Shown: positions 1 to 7,402 of the stretch, one piece after another
Position numbering within the stretch: the first letter of the stretch is position 1
How the letters are laid out: every line of letters begins with the position of its first letter
Assembly: GCF_026410255.1 (NCBI RefSeq)
Contig: NZ_JAPMLL010000010.1
Coordinates: forward strand, 99,426 to 163,425
DNA: 64,000 nucleotides
Source: Xanthomarina sp. F1114
GTDB lineage: Bacteria > Bacteroidota > Bacteroidia > Flavobacteriales > Flavobacteriaceae
Direction: 5' to 3'
Notes under the pieces: model-generated
Told to the model about the DNA's origin: nothing
Seen by the model: only the letters and a program-made list of their open reading frames with translations
Database searches by the model: none
Program-made: the position numbers and the translations under genes

Positions 1-230
1 TCTCCAACCCTTTTTTGGTCTATATAATAAGTCAAATCCTTTTTAATGCTTACGGCAACCGACTTTTTATTCTCGGTTTTTCCACTAGCTGTAGGTAATA
101 AAATATCTATGGCATTTGTAGTTACCAAAGTAGATGCAAGCATAAAAAAGATAAGTAACAAGAAGACAATATCTGTCATAGACGACATATTGAATTCTGG
201 AGTTACCTTATTTCTTCCTCTTAAATTCAT
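1..230 (-). CDS. exbD: Biopolymer transport protein ExbD/TolR family (partial, 3' end outside window)
   Basis: Reading the minus strand from the ATG at 228-230 gives a protein starting MNLRGRNKVTPEFNMSSMTD, followed by one hydrophobic helix (about residues 19-38) and then a periplasmic stretch. This is the layout of ExbD/TolR, which works with ExbB to couple the proton gradient to TonB-dependent outer membrane transport. The Asp of the SSMTDIVF segment at the start of the membrane helix is the position expected for the proton-carrying Asp of the family. The ATG overlaps the exbB stop codon by one base (TAATG), so the two are translationally coupled. Only about 76 codons are in the window. Bacteroidota often carry a second exbD after the first, which cannot be seen here. 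Confidence 0.88.
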   Translation of the reverse strand, partial: MNLRGRNKVTPEFNMSSMTDIVFLLLIFFMLASTLVTTNAIDILLPTASGKTENKKSVAVSIKKDLTYYIDQKRVG

Positions 231-931
231 TAAATAGGTTCGTTTAAGTGATCTAAAAATTCTAAGGAATTAGCTTCCATTTGATATACAACCTTATCTG
301 TTTTAACCACCAAATGGTTATAAGCTATATATCCAATAATCCCTACAATTAAACCTGCAACTGTAGTTGTCATGGCTGTATATAAACCATCGGCTAAAAG
401 TTTAATGTCAATCTGACCTCCTGAGTTTGCAATTTCAAAAATGGAAAGAATCATTCCAATTACGGTACCAAGGAAACCAATCATTGGAGCTGCTCCAGAA
501 ATGGTTGCTAACACACTTACATTCTTCTCGAGACTGTAAATCTCCAAGCGGCCTGCATTTTCAATAGCTGTATTAATATCTTCTAAAGGTTTTCCTATTC
601 GGGTGATTCCTTTACTAATTAAACGGGAAACAGGCGAATTTACTTGCGCGCACAACATTTGAGCAGAATCTATTTTTCCATTAGATACATGATCTTTTAT
701 TTGATTCATAAAATTAGCATCAATTTTCGAAGCAGCTTTTATGGCAAATAAACGTTCAAAATAAATGTATGTGGCTACAATTAGTAAAATAAACAAGATG
801 GTTATAATAACCATTCCAGCAGTTCCTCCGCTAGTAATTAATTCTATAATGGATAAGGTTTTTTGTACTGGTTCCCCATCTGTAAGCATCTCTGTTCCCT
901 CTTGAACTTCTTGCAACATTGAATTTATCAT
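230..931 (-). CDS. exbB: MotA/TolQ/ExbB proton channel family protein
   Basis: A 233-residue protein with a first membrane helix at about residues 38-60, a cytoplasmic loop with the family-like segment SRLISKGITRIGKPLEDIN, and two further long hydrophobic segments near residues 140-165 and 180-205. The GTVIGMILSIFEIA and GLYTAMTTTVAGLIVGI stretches match the MotA/TolQ/ExbB channel fold. It forms the inner membrane proton channel with ExbD, encoded immediately downstream with a one-base overlap. It lies 51 bases after nhaD on the same strand, so an operon with the dehydrogenase and the antiporter is likely. The exact partner (TonB or a TolA-like protein) cannot be read from this window. Confidence 0.9.
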   Translation of the reverse strand: MINSMLQEVQEGTEMLTDGEPVQKTLSIIELITSGGTAGMVIITILFILLIVATYIYFERLFAIKAASKIDANFMNQIKDHVSNGKIDSAQMLCAQVNSPVSRLISKGITRIGKPLEDINTAIENAGRLEIYSLEKNVSVLATISGAAPMIGFLGTVIGMILSIFEIANSGGQIDIKLLADGLYTAMTTTVAGLIVGIIGYIAYNHLVVKTDKVVYQMEANSLEFLDHLNEPI

Positions 932-982
932 AAATTATTTCTATTATTAAGTTTATAACGCAAGTTTGTATTTTAAATTATA

Positions 983-2377
983 TTAAAAGATGGTTCTTGT
1001 AAACATAAAAGTTAAAGAACCAACTAAGAAGCCAATTAAGGCTAACCATGCAATATTTTTAAGGTACCAGAAAAAATCAATTTTTTCCATTCCCATAGCT
1101 ACTACCCCAGCAGCCGAACCAATAATCAACATACTTCCACCAGTTCCTGCAGAATATGCTATAAAGTGCCATAGCTCGTTATCAATTGGCTCAGAAAACA
1201 TTCCTAAACTGGCTGCAACTAATGGTACGTTATCAATTACTGCAGATCCAACTCCTAATAAAAGTACCACTAAGTCTGAAACACCTTCATGATGCAACTC
1301 AGTACCTAGCATGGGCATATTCTCTTGTAGGCTGGAAGCAAAATTAAATAAAATACCCAAAGATTCTAAAGCAGCAACTGCTAATAAAATTCCTAAGAAG
1401 AATAAGATACTTGGCATTTCTATCTTAGACAACGAGTAATGTACTGGACTGTGGTGTCCGTGTATATCGGTATCCTGATTAGCATCATAAGTTAAAGCAA
1501 ACTTTCTGTTGCTATATACTTCTGCAAATGTAGCTACTATCCCAAGGGCTAACATCATCCCTATATAAGGTGGTAAGTGGGTAAAGGTTTTAAAAATTGG
1601 AACAGAGACAATCCCTCCTAAACCTAAATACAGCATAATAGAGCTGTATTTATCTTTTGGTTTATCGGTTCCTTCTTCTTTGCTTTTGATATTGCCTTTA
1701 AACGCTGGTAAAAATGAAGCAATAAAAACTGGCACAACCATACACAATAAAGAAGGTAGAAATAAATAAACAAATAAATGTTCTGTGGTTACTTTTTTAC
1801 CAATCCAAAGCATCGTTGTTGTTACATCTCCAATTGGTGACCATGCTCCCCCGGCATTTGCAGCTATAATAATTAATCCCGCATACCAAATACGAGAATC
1901 TCTATCTAGAACAATTTTCTGTAAAATTGAAATAAGTACAATTGTAGCAGTTAGATTATCGATTATAGCAGAAAGAAAAAAGGCTAGAAAGCCAAAAATC
2001 CATAAAATACGTTTTTTACTATTAGTTTTAACGTAAGTTTTTATAGTTGAAAAGCCATCAAAATAATCAATAATTTCAACAATGGTCATGGCTCCCAATA
2101 AGAACACAATAATTTCGGCTGTTTTACCTAAATGGTGCAACAGGGTTTCTTCCATTAAATGAGTTTTCTCTTCTGTACTAAAGGTTCCAAAATTTTCAAT
2201 CAGCATATGTTTCGCCGAATTGAACCATTGTGGAAAGGAGTCTATTCCTAAAGCTATTAAAGCCCAACAAATAGCCATCATTACTAAGGCCGGAATAAGT
2301 TTGTCTATTTTTAATTTATGTTCTAAAGTAATAGCCAGGTAGCCCAGTACAAAGACTAAAATAATAATTGCTTCCAT
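983..2377 (-). CDS. nhaD: NhaD family sodium:proton antiporter
   Basis: A 464-residue polytopic membrane protein with 11-13 hydrophobic segments. Two family hallmarks are visible: a conserved Asp-Asn pair in AIIDNLTATIVLI in the first half and in VIDNVPLVAAS in the second half, as expected for the inverted repeat of the ion transporter superfamily. NhaD proteins expel Na+ (or Li+) in exchange for H+ and are common in marine bacteria. The gene starts 12 bases after the amino-acid dehydrogenase stop and is followed by exbB and exbD, so it probably sits in a four-gene operon. A general arsenite/sodium permease label is the only alternative, and the paired DN motifs favour NhaD. Confidence 0.9.
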   Translation of the reverse strand: MEAIIILVFVLGYLAITLEHKLKIDKLIPALVMMAICWALIALGIDSFPQWFNSAKHMLIENFGTFSTEEKTHLMEETLLHHLGKTAEIIVFLLGAMTIVEIIDYFDGFSTIKTYVKTNSKKRILWIFGFLAFFLSAIIDNLTATIVLISILQKIVLDRDSRIWYAGLIIIAANAGGAWSPIGDVTTTMLWIGKKVTTEHLFVYLFLPSLLCMVVPVFIASFLPAFKGNIKSKEEGTDKPKDKYSSIMLYLGLGGIVSVPIFKTFTHLPPYIGMMLALGIVATFAEVYSNRKFALTYDANQDTDIHGHHSPVHYSLSKIEMPSILFFLGILLAVAALESLGILFNFASSLQENMPMLGTELHHEGVSDLVVLLLGVGSAVIDNVPLVAASLGMFSEPIDNELWHFIAYSAGTGGSMLIIGSAAGVVAMGMEKIDFFWYLKNIAWLALIGFLVGSLTFMFTRTIF

Positions 2378-2389
2378 TAATTTAAATTA

Positions 2390-3616
2390 TTAAACAAGCT
2401 GTTTTAGTGCTATTTCGAATGCAGTTGCACTAATATTGGTTTTAGAATCGTTTTTATTATAAACATCCTGAATCACTTTTCTAATAGTTTCTGAAATATC
2501 ATTAAAAATAGCTTCATCCGTCATTTGTACTTTCGCTTCCATAAAATAAGCGAACACACGAGCCATTCCACAGTTAGATATAAAATCTGGAATCAAACTA
2601 ATATGTTTATCTGCATGCTCCATGATAGGTCCAAAAAAGATTTCTTTATCTGCAAATGGAACATTAGCACCACAAGAAATAACTTGCAAACCACTATCTA
2701 TCATTTGGTCTAATTGATCTTTAGTAATTAATCTAGAAGCAGCACATGGTAAGAAAATCTCAGTTTGAATACCCCAAATTTTCTCATTAACTTCTTCAAA
2801 AGGCATAAGCTTATCAGATACTAAAGTATTGCCATCTTTTGCTAAAAATAATTCAGTAATTTCTTCAAAAGTAAATCCATCTTCGTTAATAAGCCCGCCA
2901 GAGATGTCTAAAATCCCAACTATTTTAGCTCCCATTTGAGACAGGTAAAATGCAGCAGCACCTCCAACATTCCCAAATCCTTGAACCACTACCTTCTTAT
3001 CTTTTACATTACCTCCGTAAATACTGTAATATTGTTTAACGGCTTCGGCTACCCCAAAACCTGTAATCATATCAGCAATTGTATATTTCCTTTTAACACT
3101 TGGAGAGTAGTCCGGGTTTTCAATTACCTTAATAACTCCTTGTCTTAACTGACCAATTCTGTTAATTTTACCAGCTTCAGAGGCTTTAAAGTGGCCATTA
3201 AAAACACCTTCCTGTGGGTGCCAAACGCCTCCACCTTCTGTCATAGGTATTACTTCGTGAATTTCATCCACATTCATATCTCCACCGGTACCATAATAAC
3301 TTTTTAACAGAGGAGAAACAGCCTTAAACCAACGTTCTAAAACACCTTTTTTCCTTGGGTCTTTAGGGTCGAAATTAATACCAGATTTTGCTCCTCCTAT
3401 GGGCGGTCCCGAAACAGTAAATTTAACTTCCATAGTTTTAGCTAGAGATAACACTTCGTTCATATCTAAGCCCTTTCTCATTCTAGTTCCACCACCTGCA
3501 GCTCCTCCTCGAAGCGAGTTGATTACTGTCCAACCTTCTGCGTCTGTTTCTGGATCTTTCCAATTAAATATAATTTCTGGTTCTGTGTTTTCGTACTTCT
3601 GAAGTAATTCTTTCAT
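2390..3616 (-). CDS. Glu/Leu/Phe/Val family NAD(P)-dependent amino-acid dehydrogenase
   Basis: A 408-residue protein of the glutamate/leucine dehydrogenase family. The PPIGGAKSGI motif at residues 71-80 carries the catalytic Lys77, and a Rossmann-type GFGNVGGAAA motif lies near residue 215. It reversibly deaminates an amino acid to its 2-oxo acid in the cytosol. The low similarity to textbook 450-residue GDH and the Flavobacteriaceae-typical length leave the substrate open (glutamate, leucine, valine or phenylalanine). It is the first gene of the probable operon with nhaD and exbBD. A TATATTTG -7 element lies at 3732-3739 on the minus strand without a good -33, which would give a leader of about 110 bases. 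Confidence 0.88.
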   Translation of the reverse strand: MKELLQKYENTEPEIIFNWKDPETDAEGWTVINSLRGGAAGGGTRMRKGLDMNEVLSLAKTMEVKFTVSGPPIGGAKSGINFDPKDPRKKGVLERWFKAVSPLLKSYYGTGGDMNVDEIHEVIPMTEGGGVWHPQEGVFNGHFKASEAGKINRIGQLRQGVIKVIENPDYSPSVKRKYTIADMITGFGVAEAVKQYYSIYGGNVKDKKVVVQGFGNVGGAAAFYLSQMGAKIVGILDISGGLINEDGFTFEEITELFLAKDGNTLVSDKLMPFEEVNEKIWGIQTEIFLPCAASRLITKDQLDQMIDSGLQVISCGANVPFADKEIFFGPIMEHADKHISLIPDFISNCGMARVFAYFMEAKVQMTDEAIFNDISETIRKVIQDVYNKNDSKTNISATAFEIALKQLV

Positions 3617-3777
3617 GAGGTGAGATTCATTTTAAAAAAATGGAACGAGATGGAACATTGAAAATTCATAGGAAAACAAATATTCAACATATCAACATTT
3701 CATTCAGTTAGTTAATTTATAAATGTGCAAACAAATATAAAAAACTAATAGCCTTCTTAGCTAAAATTCTAGTAAAT

Positions 3778-4845
3778 TTAATCATTAAAAATTATTCCGG
3801 AACTATGATCGTATTTTGCCCCTGTAACACTACTGAGGCAGTTGACTTCGTTTTGAAGTTTTAAGACTCCTAGAAAACCAAAAACCAAAGCTTCTTTAAA
3901 TTCGACCAACGTGTTTTCTGGGATAACTAATTTATTAGTAGTCCTCTCATTAATTTTTTGGATTAAAAAATCGTGGTAGGCACCTCCACCAGTTACCAGA
4001 ACCTGAGCGTGATTTTTTTTATTGATTTCTGCTGAAATCTGAATAGCTACATGCTCTACAAAGGTTCTCAAAATAGTTTCTATTGGTAAGTGAAACGAAT
4101 CTATTAATGGGAATATATATTCTTTAACCCATTCTAATCCCAAGGATTTTGGAGGCTCTTTTTTATAAAAAGCCAGATTATTCAATTTGCTTAAAAGTTC
4201 TAAATTGATATTTCCAGTTGAAGCAATTTGTCCCTTATCGTCAAAATCATGTCCTAAATAAGATACATAATGATTTAAAACAATGTTTACTGGACAAATA
4301 TCGTATGCTATTCTTTGCTTCTCTATGTCGGTTGAAATATTTGCAAAACCGCCTAAATTTAAACAGAAATCATACTTAGAAAACAGCAAGGCATCGCCTA
4401 TAGGGACTAAAGGAGCACCTTGCCCCCCTAAAGCCACATCTTCAATTCTAAAATTACAAACAATAGGTGTTTTTAGAGCTTCATATATACTCGCCAAGTT
4501 CCCAATCTGATAGGTCACCCCTTTTTCTGGCCTATGTAAAGCTGTATGCCCATGAGAACAGATAGCATCTAAATTATCAATATTATTTTCAGTAATAAAA
4601 GCTTTAATAAGAACCGCTAAGTATAAGGTATAACTTTTGTCTATTTCCTGAAGCTCTTCTATCGAGTTAGATACCAGATTCTTGAGAGTGTTATACCATT
4701 CTTTACTATACGCTATGGTTTTGGAATTATGAATTTTATAGAACCAATCCCCCTTGTTTTTAGTAAAACTTACATCTACTAAATCCACTCCATCTAAAGA
4801 GGTTCCAGACATAACACCAACAACATGATATTCAGATTTATTCAT
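3778..4845 (-). CDS. anmK: Anhydro-N-acetylmuramic acid kinase
   Basis: A 355-residue protein when started at the ATG at 4845. A TTG six codons upstream is also in frame, but the family normally begins just before the motif GVMSGTSLDGVD (residues 10-21), which binds ATP. A second hallmark, LVTGGGAYHDFLI, lies in the C-terminal part. AnmK phosphorylates and opens 1,6-anhydroMurNAc to MurNAc-6-phosphate during cell-wall recycling in the cytosol. The gene is divergent from the acyl-CoA dehydrogenase, with 91 bases between the starts. Length and motifs are normal for the family. Confidence 0.93.
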   Translation of the reverse strand: MNKSEYHVVGVMSGTSLDGVDLVDVSFTKNKGDWFYKIHNSKTIAYSKEWYNTLKNLVSNSIEELQEIDKSYTLYLAVLIKAFITENNIDNLDAICSHGHTALHRPEKGVTYQIGNLASIYEALKTPIVCNFRIEDVALGGQGAPLVPIGDALLFSKYDFCLNLGGFANISTDIEKQRIAYDICPVNIVLNHYVSYLGHDFDDKGQIASTGNINLELLSKLNNLAFYKKEPPKSLGLEWVKEYIFPLIDSFHLPIETILRTFVEHVAIQISAEINKKNHAQVLVTGGGAYHDFLIQKINERTTNKLVIPENTLVEFKEALVFGFLGVLKLQNEVNCLSSVTGAKYDHSSGIIFND

Positions 4846-4868
4846 ATCCCGTAAAAATAGCAATCCCT

Positions 4869-4900
4869 TTTGAAAAAATGCTAATAAAAAAGTATCTTTG
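4869..4900 (+). promoter_or_regulatory. Bacteroidota-type promoter of the acyl-CoA dehydrogenase gene
   Basis: TTTG at 4869-4872 and TATCTTTG at 4893-4900 are separated by 20 bases, matching the TTTG / TAnnTTTG consensus of primary sigma promoters in this phylum. The -7 element ends 36 bases before the ATG at 4937. It also covers the upstream in-frame TTG at 4898, which argues that translation begins at 4937. Confidence 0.7.
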
Positions 4901-4936
4901 TGGACTTTTAAAATAATATTACAATTACAAGAAACT

Positions 4937-6079
4937 ATGGATTTTAACCTAACAGAAGAACATATAATGATTCGCGATGCCGCTCGCGATTTTGCACAAA
5001 CTGAATTACTTCCTGGTGTTATAGAACGCGATAACGCTCAAACTTTCCCAGACAATCTGGTAAGAAAGATGGGAGAACTAGGGTTTATGGGGATTATGGT
5101 AGACCCAAAATACGGTGGATCTGGAATGGATGCAATATCTTATGTGTTAATTATGGAGGAACTATCTAAAATAGATGCTTCTGCTTCTGTAATGGTTTCT
5201 GTAAACAATTCTTTGGTATGCTACGGTTTAGAAGCTTATGCTAGCGAAGAGCAAAAACAAAAATACCTTACAAAATTAGCCACCGGTGAAGTGCTTGGCG
5301 CCTTTTGTTTAAGTGAGCCTGAAGCTGGTAGTGATGCAACATCGCAAAAAACTACAGCTATAGATAAAGGAGATCACTACGTTTTAAATGGAACTAAAAA
5401 CTGGATTACTAACGGAGGTCGCGCAGATGTATATTTAGTAATTGCACAAACACACAAAGAAAAAGGCCATAGAGGAATCAATGCTTTTATTATTGAAAAA
5501 GGCATGCCAGGTTTTGATATTGGACCCAAAGAAGATAAGTTAGGAATTAGAGGAAGTGATACGCATACCTTACAGTTTAATGATGTAAAGGTTCCTAAAG
5601 AAAATAGAATTGGAGAAGATGGTTTCGGATTTAAATTCGCCATGAAAACGCTTTCTGGAGGTCGTATAGGAATTGCTGCTCAGGCTTTAGGAATTGCTGC
5701 AGGCGCCTATGAATTAGCTTTAAAATACTCTAAAGAACGTAAAGCTTTTGGAACAGAAATTTGCAACCACCAAGCTATTGCTTTTAAGTTAGCCGATATG
5801 GCAACTGAAATTGAAGCTGCAAGAATGTTGGTTATGAAAGCTGCATGGGATAAAGATCAAGGCAATAATTACGATATGTCTAGTGCTATGGCAAAACTAT
5901 ATGCATCTCAGGTAGCTATGACGCATACGGTGGAAGCGGTTCAGATACACGGTGGAAATGGTTTTGTTAAAGAATACCACGTAGAACGTTTAATGCGTGA
6001 TGCTAAAATTACACAGATTTACGAAGGAACATCAGAAATACAGAAAATTGTAATTTCAAGAGGTGTTATTAAGGATTAA
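4937..6079 (+). CDS. Acyl-CoA dehydrogenase
   Basis: A 380-residue flavoprotein starting MDFNLTEEHIMIRDAARDFA, the normal length and N-terminus for a short/branched-chain acyl-CoA dehydrogenase. Hallmarks are CLSEPEAGSDA in the middle domain, GGRIGIAAQALGIA in the C-terminal helical domain, and QIYEGTSEIQKIVISR near the end, whose Glu is the usual catalytic base. It oxidises acyl-CoA to trans-2-enoyl-CoA and passes electrons to electron transfer flavoprotein. Chain-length preference cannot be set from sequence alone. The start at 4937 was preferred over a TTG at 4898 because the promoter -7 element overlaps the latter. Confidence 0.93.
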   Translation: MDFNLTEEHIMIRDAARDFAQTELLPGVIERDNAQTFPDNLVRKMGELGFMGIMVDPKYGGSGMDAISYVLIMEELSKIDASASVMVSVNNSLVCYGLEAYASEEQKQKYLTKLATGEVLGAFCLSEPEAGSDATSQKTTAIDKGDHYVLNGTKNWITNGGRADVYLVIAQTHKEKGHRGINAFIIEKGMPGFDIGPKEDKLGIRGSDTHTLQFNDVKVPKENRIGEDGFGFKFAMKTLSGGRIGIAAQALGIAAGAYELALKYSKERKAFGTEICNHQAIAFKLADMATEIEAARMLVMKAAWDKDQGNNYDMSSAMAKLYASQVAMTHTVEAVQIHGGNGFVKEYHVERLMRDAKITQIYEGTSEIQKIVISRGVIKD

Positions 6080-6102
6080 GACACTCAAGTTTTAATAAAA
6101 TT

Positions 6103-6142
6103 ATAAAAGTCCAAACTCAATTTATTAAGTTTGGACTTTTAT
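6103..6142. terminator. Perfect 15-bp hairpin terminator after the acyl-CoA dehydrogenase gene
   Basis: The arm 6103-6117 (ATAAAAGTCCAAACT) is the exact reverse complement of 6128-6142, with a 10-base loop. The A/T-rich ends give a T-run on either strand, so it can stop transcription both from the left and from the small minus-strand gene on the right. Confidence 0.85.
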
Positions 6143-6180
6143 AGTTTTAATCTCTTTTAAATTGTCAGAAAGACGATGCT

Positions 6181-6312
6181 TCAACTCGCCGATTTTAATG
6201 GAATAATATAACCTTCTGCTTGGTGATATTTTTCAGATTTAATAATGTTTACTAACCAGTCTAAATGGTTTTCAGACTTTCTTCTAAAACTGTAATTTAA
6301 GGTTGCTTCCAT
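6181..6312 (-). CDS. Small hypothetical protein (43 aa)
   Basis: The ATG at 6310-6312 on the minus strand opens a 43-residue frame beginning MEATLNYSFRRKSENHLDWL and ending at TGA 6181-6183. It contains aromatic and charged residues in a balanced mix (LVNIIKSEKYHQAEGYIIPL) that looks more like a folded mini-protein than random AT-rich sequence, with no signal peptide or membrane segment. The hairpin at 6103-6142 would serve as its terminator. No promoter was recognised. Function unknown, and the call rests on composition and context only. Confidence 0.45.
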   Translation of the reverse strand: MEATLNYSFRRKSENHLDWLVNIIKSEKYHQAEGYIIPLKSAS

Positions 6313-6500
6313 AATAATAGTGTTTAAAATTGAATCAAATTAAATTTACAACTTGAAAGATTGTAATTATAATTTTTTAGTCAAACAGCATATTTATCAA
6401 CCTAATATGTAGGCAATTACATAAAAACAAGATAAAAAACACATGCATAGCTGTTTAAAAAACTTACTATCTAATCGCAATAAATACTAAACAGTTTTTA

Positions 6501-7046
6501 CTAAAGGGTAGAACACACCTTGCAGTCTTCTTTTTCTTTTATCTCTCCCACCAATACACCTTTGCTATTCATTTTTAAATCGCAGCAATCCATATATCCT
6601 TGAGTAATCAGTTTTCTAGCTCTTTGTATTTGCGACTTAATCGTGGGAAGTGGCAGCTTTAATTGTTCTGCTACTTGAGCTTGTTTTAATCCCTTAATAT
6701 CTGCCAAAAATAAAGGGTCTCGATATTTTTTAGGTAACTGCTTAATAATTCCATGTAAGCAATCGTGTTCCGTATGTTCGTTTTTATTCTCTATAAAAAC
6801 AATATCGGTCTCAGATAGTGTAGTCGATATTTTATTTTTTCTAAAATAATCTAAGACCGTATACCTAGCCACCGAAAACGTCCAGGCTTTTAACTTCTCG
6901 GTATCGTTTAAAGAATCTTTTTTGGTATGTATTTTAATGAAAGTGTCTTGGAGTAAGTCTTCTGCAATAACTGGATTTTTCACCTTACTTAAAATAAAGT
7001 GTTTGATATCGTCTGCATATAAATTCCAAATCGTTTGGGTAGTCAT
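6501..7046 (-). CDS. sigZ: RNA polymerase sigma factor, SigZ type, with Cys-containing C-terminal tail
   Basis: A 181-residue ECF-type sigma factor. Region 2 spans about residues 8-75 (EDLLQDTFIKIHTKKD, core RNAP and -10 recognition). Region 4 spans about 100-148 (KQAQVAEQLKLPLPTIKSQIQRARKLI, helix-turn-helix for the -35). A tail follows with a Cys pair at 154-155 and Cys175 and Cys178 (DCKVC), plus Cys96 in the linker. No anti-sigma gene is adjacent. The SigZ name follows resemblance to that group. The tail could bind a metal or act as a redox sensor, as described for CorE-type ECF factors, but that is inference. Directly upstream lies a 33-residue Cys-rich peptide gene, with a strong hairpin between the two. 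Confidence 0.87.
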   Translation of the reverse strand: MTTQTIWNLYADDIKHFILSKVKNPVIAEDLLQDTFIKIHTKKDSLNDTEKLKAWTFSVARYTVLDYFRKNKISTTLSETDIVFIENKNEHTEHDCLHGIIKQLPKKYRDPLFLADIKGLKQAQVAEQLKLPLPTIKSQIQRARKLITQGYMDCCDLKMNSKGVLVGEIKEKEDCKVCSTL

Positions 7047-7055
7047 TCTTCAAAA

Positions 7056-7108
7056 AATTAAAAAGCAGTAATTTCTTTAGCATAAAATTACTAAAAAAAT
7101 TACCGCTT
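7056..7108 (-). terminator. Hairpin between the Cys-rich peptide gene and sigZ (terminator or attenuator)
   Basis: Arms at 7063-7080 and 7091-7108 pair over 18 bases with two mismatches. On the minus strand the hairpin is followed by a T-rich run (complement of 7056-7064). It lies after the stop of the Cys-rich peptide gene and ends about 10 bases before the sigZ ATG at 7046, so it probably terminates most transcripts and lets a fraction continue into sigZ. Confidence 0.7.
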
Positions 7109-7127
7109 CTTTATTATTTAGCATTAC

Positions 7128-7229
7128 TTAACAATTGCAATTAGCACAAGTACAATTTTCGCAAGTACAGTTTTTACAATTTCCATCTTGGCAACCTGAG
7201 CAGGTGCAAGTACATTCTTTATTATTCAT
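7128..7229 (-). CDS. Cys-rich metallothionein-like small peptide (33 aa)
   Basis: On the minus strand the ATG at 7227-7229 opens a 33-codon frame ending in TAA at 7128-7130. It reads MNNKECTCTCSGCQDGNCKN and continues with CTCENCTCANCNC. Eleven of 33 residues are Cys, in CxC and CxxC spacing, the pattern of metal-thiolate peptides such as metallothioneins. There is no signal sequence, so a cytosolic metal-binding or redox-buffering role is plausible but unproven. It is 81 bases upstream of sigZ on the same strand, separated by a hairpin. The dense Cys spacing is hard to obtain by chance in AT-rich DNA, which supports it as a true gene. Confidence 0.7.
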   Translation of the reverse strand: MNNKECTCTCSGCQDGNCKNCTCENCTCANCNC

Positions 7230-7252
7230 AATATATTGTTTTTAAGTTCGTA

Positions 7253-7284
7253 TAATAGACGTGGAAACTTGGAAAAAGATGCAT
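7253..7284 (-). promoter_or_regulatory. Possible ECF-type promoter of the Cys-rich peptide/sigZ unit
   Basis: On the minus strand CGTCTATTA (complement of 7253-7261) lies 24 bases before the peptide ATG and resembles the CGTC-type -10 of ECF sigma promoters. An upstream T-rich block (complement of 7271-7284) sits at a plausible -35 distance. No TAnnTTTG is present here. It suggests autoregulation by the sigma factor but is a weak call. Confidence 0.3.
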
Positions 7285-7287
7285 TTT

Positions 7288-7334
7288 AATATAAAAACCT
7301 CACAAATTTTTAAAATTTGTGAGGTTTTTATATT
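7288..7334. terminator. Perfect 23-bp hairpin terminator after the icmF-type gene
   Basis: 7288-7310 and 7312-7334 are exact reverse complements around a single T at 7311. The core is AACCTCACAAATTTT, with A/T-rich ends that give T-runs on both strands. It separates the mutase gene (stop at 7403) from the Cys-rich peptide gene. Confidence 0.88.
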
Positions 7335-7402
7335 AAATTCTATGACAGGCTCTGTATAAGCGATTCACACAAATTTTCAAAAAAGAAAATTTGGTTCTCT
7401 GC

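Noticed and set aside
46..237. 63-codon plus-strand frame at the left edge
   Set aside because: It lies entirely antisense to exbD, whose sequence and overlap with exbB are clear.
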